A stretch of DNA of 15,544 nucleotides from an uncultured Campylobacter sp. (GCF_905371695.1 NZ_CAJPMA010000038.1:1-15544), one strand, 5' to 3'; positions 1 to 6,724 are shown, counted from the first letter of the stretch. The notes: generated from the sequence alone by a model not told the origin. Program-made: numbers and translations.

Positions 1-834
1 ATTATTATCTTTTATATTCATTTCTATAAACTCTTTTTCGTAAACTTTTTTACATATATCGACAAATCTTTGCTTTGCCTCTACTACTTTTAAAAAACTA
101 TCTTTCCATAATTTATAGTCAGGTTCTTGAATATGCAAAATTTCTTGATATTTTTTCATGTTAGATGAATATATTTTTATTATATTTTGATAATTATCTC
201 TTTCTGAAATACTTTTAGCATTATCTAAATACTTGTATAATGCATTAAGTTCTTGTCCTATTTTATCAATTGGCAAGATCAGAGATTTTTTTAAATTTTG
301 TTCAATATTATTAATATTTTTTATTTTAAAAATATTAGAGATATTTTCATCAAGCAATAAGTCAGACAACCTACTTTTATGAGAAATATATTTAATTGTT
401 GTATTTGTATATAACTTTTTTATATCTATTAAATTTTGTTTAGCAACCAACTCTTTATTTTTTAAATCTTTTATATTTTTTTCATACACTTCCATTTGTT
501 GAATCAAGTCGTTATTGGTGTTTTTAAGCTCATTTTCTTTCTCATTAAGTTCAGCTATTCTAATATTAGTTGCATTAAGTTCATTTGATTTTTTTAATAA
601 TTCTTTTCCGATTTTTTGATTTTCGACAGTAATATTTTGTTCTTTTTCGTTTAATATAGATATTTGTTTTTCTAACGCTTTAATTTCAAATGTTGGCTTG
701 ATTGTATAAATATACCCATATATGGCAGTTATTGCAACAATAATAGTTGCAATATTGCCAAGAATAGAATAAGTATCTTTATTTTTTAAAATTCTATAAA
801 TACATTTTATAAAACAAAACAGCCAGACTTTCAT
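1..834 (-). CDS. Membrane-anchored coiled-coil protein of unknown function (5' part; runs off the window)
   Basis: I do not recognise this protein. The minus-strand frame is open from the ATG at 834 to position 1, giving 278 residues with no stop, so the C-terminus lies outside the window. Residues about 24-44 are a single hydrophobic segment (ILGNIATIIVAITAIYGY). The next ~90 residues are rich in Glu, Lys, Asn and Leu with heptad-like spacing (repeats such as ELN, LNEKE), as in a coiled coil. The rest is charged and helical-looking. The expected topology is one membrane anchor near the N-terminus with a long soluble rod. A good ribosome site (GGAG, about 844-848) precedes the ATG. G+C is only about 20-28 % in the stretches I counted, far below nrdA next door, which suggests horizontal acquisition. 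It could be a structural or defence-associated accessory protein, but nothing seen decides this. The gene's reality is fairly sure; its function is unknown. Confidence 0.8.
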   Translation of the reverse strand, partial: MKVWLFCFIKCIYRILKNKDTYSILGNIATIIVAITAIYGYIYTIKPTFEIKALEKQISILNEKEQNITVENQKIGKELLKKSNELNATNIRIAELNEKENELKNTNNDLIQQMEVYEKNIKDLKNKELVAKQNLIDIKKLYTNTTIKYISHKSRLSDLLLDENISNIFKIKNINNIEQNLKKSLILPIDKIGQELNALYKYLDNAKSISERDNYQNIIKIYSSNMKKYQEILHIQEPDYKLWKDSFLKVVEAKQRFVDICKKVYEKEFIEMNIKDNN

Positions 835-890
835 ATTTTTATTTCTCCAAATTGATAAATTAACTGAATTTACCTTATCATACTTTTGTT

Positions 891-896
891 ATTATA
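891..896 (-). promoter_or_regulatory. Predicted -10 box of the coiled-coil gene
   Basis: The minus strand reads a perfect TATAAT here, just after the nrdA stop codon and 57 bases before the ATG at 834. A second, weaker box (TATGAT, 877-882) lies closer to the gene. No clear -35 is visible, which is normal for Campylobacter sigma-70 promoters. This would give the A+T-rich gene its own transcript rather than read-through from nrdA. Confidence 0.4.
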
Positions 897-908
897 AAAA
901 CGAGCTAT

Positions 909-3284
909 CTACTGACACCCCTCGCACTCGATCGAGCGATCGGCGACGTTGTTTAGTTTTTCGCTATCAGGGCTTTCGGAGCGTAGATAGTAGGTTGATT
1001 TTAGTCCCAACTCCCATGCGAGCGTGTAAATTTCGCTCAGATATCCGCCGCTTGCTTTATCCAGGCTCATGAAAATATTTAGGCTCTGTCCCTGGTCGAT
1101 CCACTTTTGGCGGATGGCGCCGGCACGCACGAGCACGCGCTGATCTAGCTCGTAGGCAGGCGTGTAGAACTGCCACGTCTCAGGGCTGAGATTCGGCACG
1201 ACGTTTGGTATCATGCCGCTTAGGTTGTGCTCGAACCATTTGCGCTTATACACGGGCTCGATCGTCTGCGTGGTGCCCACGAGTATGCTGATGCTCGACG
1301 TCGGTGCGATTGCCATCAGATAGCCGTTTCGCATACCGTCTTTTTTGACCTTTTCGCGCAGTTTGCTCCAGTCGCAGGCGTTCTCGTCAAATAGCCCGCC
1401 TCTATCGTTTAGAAGCGCTTTGGCGTTTGCGTTTGCCGTGTCGATAGGCATCACTCCCCTGCTCCACTTCGAACCTTCAAAAAGCGGATATACGCCCTTT
1501 TCTACCGCCAAATTTGAGCTGGCGTAGATGGCGTTATAGCTAATATTTTCCATCACGCTATCGATCAGCGCTAGATGCTCGTAGCTGCCCCATTTCACGC
1601 CGCGTTCGGCTAGCATCTGCGCCTCGCCCATGACGCCAAGGCCGATCGAGCGGGAGGCTAGATTGGTGTGTTTTACCTTTTTATGCGGGTAGAAATTTAG
1701 ATCGATGACGTTATCTAGCATGCGTACGGCGATCGGCACGACGCGCTCGATGTCCTCTTTTTTGTTGATTTTGCTTAAATTTATACTCGCAAGGTTGCAC
1801 ACGGCGGTTTTGCCCTCGACGCTTTCTTTTTCGACGATGAAAATTTGCTCGCCGCCGATGCTATCTAGCGCGCTTAGCTTTTTGGCTTTTTTGGTTATGC
1901 CGCTATCGACCGTGACGTCTTCTTCTTCGTCAAATAATCGCTCGCCGCCGTTATCAAACGTGATCTTGATCTTGTAGTAGTTTGGTTGCGTATTTTGGAA
2001 AATTTCGGTGCATAAATTCGAGCTTCTAATGATGCCGTCGTGGTCGTTTGGATTGGCTTTGTTGGCGTTATCTTTAAAGCACAAAAACGGCATGCCCGAT
2101 TCAAAATAGCTAGTTAGTATTTTCTTCCATAGTTCCTTTGCCATGACGACGTTTTTTTGGATCTTTTCGTCGTTTTCGTATGCTATGTAGCGAGCCTCGA
2201 ACTCATCGCCGTATAGATCGCACAGATCGGCGACCTCTGCGGGGTCAAATAGGCTCCAGCGTGCGTTTTCTTTTACGCGTTTCATGAAAAGGTCGTTTAT
2301 CCAAAGCGCAGGGAATAGCTCGTGCGCTCTGCGGCGCTCTTCGCCCGAGTTTTTGCGCAGATCTAGGAAGTCGCTAACGTCCATGTGCCACGGTTCGACG
2401 TAGACGGCTATCGCGCCCTTTCTCGTGCCTAGCTGATCGACGGCGACGGCGATGTCGTTCGTGACTTTTAGAAACGGAATTATACCGCCGGCTGCGTTTT
2501 TATGTCCGTCGATGCTGCCGCCCATAGCGCGCACCTTGCACCAGTCCCAGCCGATACCGCCGCCAAATTTGCTAAGAAGCGCCATCTCTTTATAGCTATC
2601 GAAAATTCCCTCGATATTATCTGGCGTACTTCCCACGTAGCAGGAGCTTAGCTGGTGGCGCGTCGTGCGGGCGTTTGAGAGCGTCGGGGTGGCGAGCATG
2701 ACTTCAAATTTGGATATGAGGTCGTAAAATTTCTTCGCCCAGCCTTGGCAGTCTAGTTCGTTTTGCGCGAGGAACATCGCGATCGCCATAAACATCTGCT
2801 GCGGTAGCTCGATCGGCGCACCGCTGCGGTCTTTGATGAGGTAGCGGTCGTATAGCGTCTTGATGCCAAGATACGCAAACTGCAAGTCGCGCTCGGGCCT
2901 GATGTAGTCGTTTAGATCGTCCAGGTCGTATTTTTCTTTTAGTCCAGGGATGACACGGCCCGCTTTTTCGCCTTTTTGCAGATAGTCGCGTAGGTGGTTG
3001 TAGCCGCTAAAGCCCGTGACCTTGTGATAAAGGTCGTACAGAAATAGCCTCGCCGCGACGAAGGTCCAGTTAGGGCGGTCGATATCGATCTTTTCGACGG
3101 CTGTTTTGATGAGGGTTTGCTGTATCTCCTCGGTCGTTATCATATCGCGAAATTGAATTTTCGCGTCCACCTCAAGTTCGCTTAGGCTCACGTTTGCTAG
3201 CCCTGCAACCGCTTCGCTCGTGTATTTTTTGATTTTAGAAACGTCTAATTCCTCGGTTCTACCGTTACGTTTTACGACTTTCAT
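909..3284 (-). CDS. nrdA: Class Ia ribonucleoside-diphosphate reductase, alpha (large) subunit
   Basis: Reduces ribonucleoside diphosphates to deoxyribonucleotides together with the radical-bearing beta subunit NrdB, which is not in this window. The 791 residues show the family layout. An N-terminal ATP-cone-like region (about 1-90) is followed by the ten-stranded barrel with the redox Cys215 (SSCYVGS), the active-site NLCTE loop (Asn423, Cys425, Glu427), the partner Cys496 (AVCNLASINL) and the radical-relay pair Tyr765-Tyr766. The tail ends in Cys787-x-x-Cys790, the shuttle cysteines. About 68 residues separate Glu427 from Cys496, against about 20 in E. coli NrdA, so a ~48-residue insertion sits beside the active site; I believe relatives in Campylobacter and Helicobacter share it. 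The ATG at 3284 follows a GGAG ribosome site about 5 bases away. purB lies upstream on the same strand across a 211-base gap containing a hairpin, so nrdA probably has its own promoter. Confidence 0.97.
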   Translation of the reverse strand: MKVVKRNGRTEELDVSKIKKYTSEAVAGLANVSLSELEVDAKIQFRDMITTEEIQQTLIKTAVEKIDIDRPNWTFVAARLFLYDLYHKVTGFSGYNHLRDYLQKGEKAGRVIPGLKEKYDLDDLNDYIRPERDLQFAYLGIKTLYDRYLIKDRSGAPIELPQQMFMAIAMFLAQNELDCQGWAKKFYDLISKFEVMLATPTLSNARTTRHQLSSCYVGSTPDNIEGIFDSYKEMALLSKFGGGIGWDWCKVRAMGGSIDGHKNAAGGIIPFLKVTNDIAVAVDQLGTRKGAIAVYVEPWHMDVSDFLDLRKNSGEERRRAHELFPALWINDLFMKRVKENARWSLFDPAEVADLCDLYGDEFEARYIAYENDEKIQKNVVMAKELWKKILTSYFESGMPFLCFKDNANKANPNDHDGIIRSSNLCTEIFQNTQPNYYKIKITFDNGGERLFDEEEDVTVDSGITKKAKKLSALDSIGGEQIFIVEKESVEGKTAVCNLASINLSKINKKEDIERVVPIAVRMLDNVIDLNFYPHKKVKHTNLASRSIGLGVMGEAQMLAERGVKWGSYEHLALIDSVMENISYNAIYASSNLAVEKGVYPLFEGSKWSRGVMPIDTANANAKALLNDRGGLFDENACDWSKLREKVKKDGMRNGYLMAIAPTSSISILVGTTQTIEPVYKRKWFEHNLSGMIPNVVPNLSPETWQFYTPAYELDQRVLVRAGAIRQKWIDQGQSLNIFMSLDKASGGYLSEIYTLAWELGLKSTYYLRSESPDSEKLNNVADRSIECEGCQ

Positions 3285-3317
3285 TTAGGCTCCGGAATTT
3301 TTAAATTTTAATCAGAG

Positions 3318-3323
3318 ATTTTA
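3318..3323 (-). promoter_or_regulatory. Weak candidate -10 box for nrdA
   Basis: The minus strand reads TAAAAT after a T-rich run, 34 bases before the nrdA ATG. It matches TATAAT at five of six positions. The gap between the purB hairpin and nrdA (3285-3465) is A+T-rich, and other boxes are possible. I see no operator-like repeat resembling an NrdR box. Confidence 0.25.
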
Positions 3324-3465
3324 CCCAAAAAGAGATAAAAACAGCCTTTTTGAGATGACTAAATAGATATTTTTTAACCGAGATTTTAATTTTGAGAGCA
3401 AAATTCGGCTGCCTAGCAAGATATATTTACTAGCATTGTTTTTAAAGTCGAGTAGTCGCGTAAGA

Positions 3466-3498
3466 TAAATTTATAGCCGATCGTCGGCTATAAATTTA
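3466..3498 (-). terminator. Perfect 15-bp hairpin at the end of purB, probable terminator
   Basis: TAAATTTATAGCCGA (3466-3480) and TCGGCTATAAATTTA (3484-3498) are exact reverse complements around a 3-base loop. The right arm contains the purB stop codon. The arm that follows the loop in the purB transcript ends AAAUUUAU, which is U-rich but not a clean U-run. It is therefore either a Rho-independent terminator of moderate strength or a 3'-end protecting stem. The same 12-base arm core (AAATTTATAGCC) recurs at the hairpin at 6701-6720. Confidence 0.6.
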
Positions 3499-4827
3499 CT
3501 CCCCGAAAACTCTTTTAAAAATCCCGTTCACGTGCCTGGCGTAATACGCATAATCAAAGCACTCTTTTATCTCTGCTTCGCCTAGGCTTGCGCGTAGCTC
3601 CTTGTCGGCGAGCAAATTTTGTAAAAATAGGCTCTCGCCGTTTTCGTTTATAGCTTTTTTGCCCTCTTGTAGATCCGCCCAGACCTTCATCGCGTTGCGC
3701 TGTACGATTTTGTACGCATCCTCGCGTGAAATCCCGCGTTGCGGAAGTTGTAAAAGCACGCGCTGAGAAAAGACGAGCCCGCCGGTCAAATTTAGATTTT
3801 TCATCATATTTTCCGGATAAACTACCAAATTTGCGATCAAATTCGTAATGCGTGCGAGCATAAAATCGGCCGTGATGAAGGCGTCGGGCAGGATAAATCG
3901 CTCGACCGAGCTGTGGCTGATGTCGCGTTCGTGCCAGAGCGCGACGTTTTCAAGCGCAGGCGTCACGTATGAGCGCAGCATCCTGCAAAGGCCGGTGATG
4001 TTTTCGCTAAGCACGGGATTGCGCTTGTGCGGCATCGCGCTTGATCCCTTTTGACCTGGGCTAAAGTACTCCTCAGCCTCGTAAACTTCCGTCCTTTGGA
4101 AGTGGCGCACGGCTACGGCGATCTTTTCGCAGGTGGCGGCTAGGACGGCGATCGCGCTGATGACGTGGGCGTAGCGGTCGCGCTGGATGACCTGATTTGA
4201 CGCGGGAGCCGGTTTTAGACCAAGCTCGGCGCAGGTTAGCTCCTCAAATTCAAGCGGTGCATGAGCGAAATTTCCCATCGCGCCGCTTAGTTTGCCGTAG
4301 GCTGCGACCTCTTTGGCGTCTTGCAGCAGCTTTAGCGCGCGCGCGACCTCGTCGTACCACACCGCAAGTACGAGCCCGAAGGTGATCGGCTCGCCGTGGA
4401 TGCCGTGGCTGCGGCCGACCATCATCGTGTTTTTGTGCTCCTGCGCTCTGGTTTTGATCGCGCTCATTAGGCCTTTTACGTCTTCTATAATGAGCTCCAT
4501 GCTGCTTTTGATCTGAAGCGCGACGGCGGTGTCGATGCAGTCGCTACTAGTCATGCCGTAGTGCACGAAGCGGCTCTCATCGCCCAGGCTTTCGCTCACG
4601 CTCGTTAGAAACGCGATCACGTCGTGCTTGGTCGTCTTTTCGATCTCGTCGATGCGCCCTATGTCAAATTTCGCGTTTTTGCAAATTTTCTCGCAGTCCG
4701 CATCGCTGATGAAACCCAGCTTATTCCACGCCTTAACCGCAGCCTTTTCGACTTCTAGCCACGCACCGTATTTTGCCTGCATATCCCACTTCTGCGCCAT
4801 CTGTTCGCGCGAATATCTCTCTACCAT
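3496..4827 (-). CDS. purB: Adenylosuccinate lyase
   Basis: Acts twice in purine synthesis: it releases fumarate from SAICAR to give AICAR, and from adenylosuccinate to give AMP. The 443 residues are typical of the bacterial enzyme. The fumarase/aspartase superfamily signature is at 261-271 (GSSAMPHKRNP). Conserved active-site histidines lie in TTKHDV (His68) and GRSHGIHGEP (His141), with the MTSSD motif (92-96) between them. The serine of the flexible signature loop is Ser262 or Ser263. The ATG at 4827 has an AAGG ribosome site 6-7 bases upstream (in aaaaaaGGCTAAAAATG). It is transcribed divergently from the pseudouridine synthase gene on the right, as in the C. jejuni order I recall (Cj0022c, Cj0023 purB, Cj0024 nrdA). 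Nothing is unusual in the sequence. Confidence 0.97.
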   Translation of the reverse strand: MVERYSREQMAQKWDMQAKYGAWLEVEKAAVKAWNKLGFISDADCEKICKNAKFDIGRIDEIEKTTKHDVIAFLTSVSESLGDESRFVHYGMTSSDCIDTAVALQIKSSMELIIEDVKGLMSAIKTRAQEHKNTMMVGRSHGIHGEPITFGLVLAVWYDEVARALKLLQDAKEVAAYGKLSGAMGNFAHAPLEFEELTCAELGLKPAPASNQVIQRDRYAHVISAIAVLAATCEKIAVAVRHFQRTEVYEAEEYFSPGQKGSSAMPHKRNPVLSENITGLCRMLRSYVTPALENVALWHERDISHSSVERFILPDAFITADFMLARITNLIANLVVYPENMMKNLNLTGGLVFSQRVLLQLPQRGISREDAYKIVQRNAMKVWADLQEGKKAINENGESLFLQNLLADKELRASLGEAEIKECFDYAYYARHVNGIFKRVFGE

Positions 4828-4854
4828 TTTTAGCCTTTTTTATGTGAATTTTTG

Positions 4855-4860
4855 TATAAT
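4855..4860 (+). promoter_or_regulatory. -10 box of the RluA-family gene promoter
   Basis: A perfect TATAAT preceded by TTTG after a T-rich stretch, giving an expected transcript start near 4867 and a leader of about 85 bases before the TTG start at 4952. It lies opposite the purB -10 box (4874-4879, minus strand), so the two promoters face each other and overlap. Confidence 0.6.
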
Positions 4861-4873
4861 TTTTTAAGGAAAG

Positions 4874-4879
4874 ATTATA
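4874..4879 (-). promoter_or_regulatory. -10 box of the purB promoter
   Basis: The minus strand reads TTTTTATATAATC, containing a perfect TATAAT. The expected transcript start is near 4867-4868, leaving a purB leader of about 40 bases. It converges on the promoter of the divergent gene (TATAAT at 4855-4860, plus strand). Confidence 0.6.
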
Positions 4880-4951
4880 TAAAAACTGGGCTGAAAAGGC
4901 GGTTAGTATCCGCTAAATTTGCCCTTAAATTTTAGATTTAAAGAGCGAAAA

Positions 4952-5860
4952 TTGCCATACATACATAAATTTATCGCGCATGTCAAAGGGCAGAAAGCGT
5001 ATGAGATTTTACTGCAAAACGGCTATAAAATGCGCGAAGCTCAGCGCCTAATCGACAAAGGCAGGCTTATCTGCGACGGCGCGGTCGTCGGTGAGAAAAA
5101 TGCCTTGCTAAGCGGCGAAATTTGTCTGATAGAGTACGAGACGAATTCGCGCGGGCTAAAGCCGATTTTTGAGTGCGAGAAATTTGCGGTTTTTGATAAA
5201 CCTAGCGGCGTACTCAGTCACCCAAACGGCAGACATTGCGAATACTCGTTAAATGATGAAATTTGGTCGCTCTACGGCCGAGAGGCCTCAGTCGCACACC
5301 GTCTAGACTGCGAAACGAGCGGACTCATCGTCGTGGGCAAAGATAAAAACGCAGTCGTAAATTTAAAAAAACTTTTTGAAAATCGGCAGGTTTATAAGAG
5401 CTACGTCGCGCTCGCGCAGGGAAAGATAAGCGAAAATTTGCGTATCGAGGCAAATATGGATCTAGCAAACGATTATGACGACGTGAAAATGCGAATGCGA
5501 ATTTGCGAGGACGGCAAAAGCGCTGTGACGGAGATTTTGCCGATAGAGTATATCGCCGATATCGATGCGACCCTGGTGCGAGCCGTACCGCTCACGGGCA
5601 GACAGCATCAAATTCGTTTGCATTTGTTCCACGTGGAACATAAGATTTTAGGCGAACCGCTCTACGGTCTATCGCGACCGCAAATCGAGAAAATTTTAGA
5701 TAAAGATATGAGCGAAAGTGAGCGAATTTTAACGACCGGCGCGCCGAGGTTGCTGCTGCATTCGGATGAAATTAGTTTTAAATTTGACGGCGTAGAATAC
5801 AAAATAAAATCCAAATTTGATGCGCAAGAAGAATTTTATAAACTCGTAAAGCACGGATAG
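4952..5860 (+). CDS. RluA-family RNA pseudouridine synthase with N-terminal S4 domain
   Basis: Isomerises a uridine in structured RNA, probably 23S rRNA, to pseudouridine. Numbered from the chosen start it has 302 residues. An S4-like RNA-binding region is at about 25-62 (MREAQRLIDKGRLICDG). The catalytic motif HRLDCETSG is at 116-124 with nucleophile Asp119, and the RluA motif LTGRQHQIRLHL is at 214-225. I chose the TTG at 4952 because AAAGAGCG precedes it at good spacing and the protein then begins MPYIHKF. The TTG at 4919 in the same frame adds 11 residues but has no ribosome site. It corresponds to the C. jejuni gene I recall as Cj0022c, next to purB. The exact target uridine cannot be read from the sequence, so no RluC or RluD symbol is given. 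Codons 225-230 overlap a parS-like palindrome. Confidence 0.93.
   Translation: MPYIHKFIAHVKGQKAYEILLQNGYKMREAQRLIDKGRLICDGAVVGEKNALLSGEICLIEYETNSRGLKPIFECEKFAVFDKPSGVLSHPNGRHCEYSLNDEIWSLYGREASVAHRLDCETSGLIVVGKDKNAVVNLKKLFENRQVYKSYVALAQGKISENLRIEANMDLANDYDDVKMRMRICEDGKSAVTEILPIEYIADIDATLVRAVPLTGRQHQIRLHLFHVEHKILGEPLYGLSRPQIEKILDKDMSESERILTTGAPRLLLHSDEISFKFDGVEYKIKSKFDAQEEFYKLVKHG
5625..5640. promoter_or_regulatory. parS-like palindrome (candidate ParB-binding site), copy 1
   Basis: TGTTCCACGTGGAACA is a perfect 16-bp palindrome. It differs at one position from the general bacterial parS consensus TGTTNCACGTGAAACA, and symmetrises it. It lies inside the pseudouridine synthase gene over codons Leu225-His230. 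An identical 16-mer occurs at 9395-9410 in an unrelated gene, in a different reading frame and on the other coding strand. This argues that the DNA, not the peptide, is conserved. ParB binding is inferred from the motif. Confidence 0.75.
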
Positions 5861-5865
5861 ATTTT

Positions 5866-5889
5866 AAGCCGATTTGTCAGGCTGTTTTT
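5866..5889 (+). terminator. Probable intrinsic terminator of the RluA-family gene
   Basis: Just after the stop codon, AGCCGA (5867-5872) can pair with TC-A-GGCT (5877-5883, one bulged A) around a TTTG loop, followed directly by GTTTTTA. A short stem plus five T residues is a fair but not strong Rho-independent terminator. Confidence 0.45.
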
Positions 5890-6066
5890 ACGACCGATAT
5901 TTTATTTTCCGTTCGCTAGTTTTATAAAATCTTGCGGCATAAAAACGGTAAATTTTAGATATGCAACATCCGCCAGCGATAGCGTCAAGCACGAAACGAT
6001 GCCGCAAAATTTAGCTGCGATTAGGCATGATGCACCCCGCATAAAAAGCGTTTTTATTTCGGTTAT

Positions 6067-6150
6067 ATGGTATTGTGTGCTATTGTGTGCTTGGCTGTTT
6101 GCTTGGTAACCCTGCTCTATTTCGGTTTTAGTAAAAAGCTAACAAGATAA
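6067..6150 (+). CDS. Possible 27-residue single-span membrane peptide, or remnant of a larger gene
   Basis: An ATG frame encodes MVLCAIVCLAVCLVTLLYF followed by GFSKKLTR: one hydrophobic span then a basic tail, a plausible small membrane protein. The frame is open back to 6031 without another usable start codon, and that upstream part reads KKRFYFGY, like the end of a cytoplasmic segment. No clear ribosome site precedes the ATG. The coding part contains a 10-bp tandem repeat whose loss would change the frame. A decayed gene is at least as likely as a working peptide. Confidence 0.25.
   Translation: MVLCAIVCLAVCLVTLLYFGFSKKLTR
6071..6090 (+). repeat. 10-bp tandem duplication
   Basis: TATTGTGTGC occurs twice in direct succession. 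Ten is not a multiple of three, so gain or loss of a copy shifts the frame of the short open frame around it. Losing a copy would give a 10-residue product ending in TAA. Confidence 0.9.
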
Positions 6151-6261
6151 ACTAACGTAAATTTTATCAGTAAATTTGGCCTTGTTAGTTAGCGCGCGGT
6201 TAAATTTAGACGGCTGGAAACGGGTTTTAGTACCGACCGGTTGGATTAAGCGAAAATTTAT

Positions 6262-6273
6262 GGGGGGGGGGGG
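6262..6273 (+). repeat. G12 homopolymer, candidate phase-variation tract
   Basis: Twelve consecutive G residues lie 37 bases before the ATG of the membrane protein at 6311. Poly-G/C runs of eight or more are the classical slipping contingency loci of Campylobacter. The first G completes an ATG (6260-6262), and the run is followed at once by TAGAAT, a good -10 box. It can therefore act through a leader reading frame or through promoter geometry. Its length here is a consensus or single-cell state and may differ between cells. Confidence 0.85.
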
Positions 6274-6279
6274 TAGAAT
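6274..6279 (+). promoter_or_regulatory. Candidate -10 box directly after the G tract
   Basis: TAGAAT matches TATAAT at five of six positions and would start transcription near 6287. That leaves a leader of about 24 bases with the GAGGAG ribosome site (6297-6302) before the ATG at 6311. The G tract would fill the spacer immediately upstream, an arrangement known from phase-variable promoters such as meningococcal porA. No convincing -35 element is seen. Confidence 0.35.
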
Positions 6280-6310
6280 TATGCAAAATTTTATTTGAGG
6301 AGTATTTTCT

Positions 6311-6673
6311 ATGAGTTTTATTAAAAAAACTTTCGGCGGACTTAGTGCGTCTTATTACCTGCGGCATCTATTTTTCGGTGCTATCTTTACGGCATTGTTT
6401 ATAGCGCTTATGTATAGTGGAGGCGATAAGCGAATTTTTAGCTATATTATCTTTATCGCAAACACCTTTTTGTATCCGTATTCTCGCTTTGTTTATGAGA
6501 GTATCGTTGATTTTATATTTGGAAATAACGTATTTTTCGTAAATGCGCTATTTTTACTTGTAGCAAAATTTATAACCATGCTGCTTTGTTACGGTTTTGC
6601 TTTTATTATCGCGCCGCTGGGGCTTTTGTATCTATACTTTTATCATACGAAAAATAAAACCTTTGACGAGTAA
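6311..6673 (+). CDS. Small multi-span membrane protein of unknown function, behind a G12 tract
   Basis: I do not recognise a named family. The 120-residue protein has a short basic N-terminus (MSFIKKTFGGLSASYYLRH) and then hydrophobic stretches at about 20-37, 43-57 and 74-104, the last long enough for two close spans. A polar, aromatic stretch separates them (YPYSRFVYESIVDFIFG). It would be an inner-membrane protein with a charged tail (HTKNKTFDE). The ATG has a strong ribosome site, GAGGAG, at proper spacing. G+C of the first part is about 38 %, lower than the housekeeping genes. It stands alone on the plus strand, convergent with a minus-strand pair of unknown genes. The G tract makes it a likely phase-variable gene. 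Its size and topology resemble small immunity or accessory membrane proteins, but this is only an analogy. Confidence 0.85.
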   Translation: MSFIKKTFGGLSASYYLRHLFFGAIFTALFIALMYSGGDKRIFSYIIFIANTFLYPYSRFVYESIVDFIFGNNVFFVNALFLLVAKFITMLLCYGFAFIIAPLGLLYLYFYHTKNKTFDE

Positions 6674-6678
6674 AAATC

Positions 6679-6724
6679 AATTTGCGCGCGGTGGCCGGGC
6701 AAATTTATAGCCAAAGGCTAAAAG
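6679..6724. terminator. Bidirectional terminator region between convergent genes
   Basis: Two stems fill the 44-base gap. AATTTGC (6679-6685) pairs with GCAAATT (6699-6705) after the plus-strand membrane gene. TAGCC (6708-6712) pairs with GGCTA (6716-6720) around a 3-base loop and includes the stop codon of the minus-strand gene; on the minus strand it is followed by TAAATTTG. Neither has a long U-run. The 12-mer AAATTTATAGCC (6701-6712) is shared with the hairpin at the end of purB. Confidence 0.45.

Larger units (their letters stand above)
5861..6310. other. 450-base gap without a convincing gene: decayed-looking leader ending in a poly-G tract
   Basis: After the terminator, I see only short open frames. 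One encodes 27 residues (6067-6150). Another lacks an ATG and runs open from 6161 through the G tract (LNLDGWKRVLVPTGW...). There is a 10-bp tandem repeat at 6071-6090. Two inverted repeats have long loops: TTGCGGCAT (5932-5940) with ATGCCGCAA (5999-6007), and CTAACAAG (6139-6146) with CTTGTTAG (6181-6188). The broken frames suggest remnants of a lost membrane-protein gene, now partly serving as the leader of the gene at 6311. No tRNA or recognisable regulatory RNA is visible. Confidence 0.5.

Noticed and set aside
3529..3534. CACGTG core within purB as a third parS-like site
   Set aside because: Only the central six bases match; the flanks (CCGTT and CCTGG) do not resemble TGTTC/GAACA.
4197..4516. 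Plus-strand open frames opposite purB
   Set aside because: Arg/Ala- and Ser-rich compositions typical of antisense frames in a conserved gene; no ribosome sites.
4919..4951. Earlier TTG start for the RluA-family gene
   Set aside because: No ribosome site lies upstream of 4919, whereas the TTG at 4952 has AAAGAGCG at good spacing.
6181..6310. Possible riboswitch or regulatory RNA upstream of the membrane protein
   Set aside because: Only weak inverted repeats with long loops; no recognisable conserved riboswitch core.
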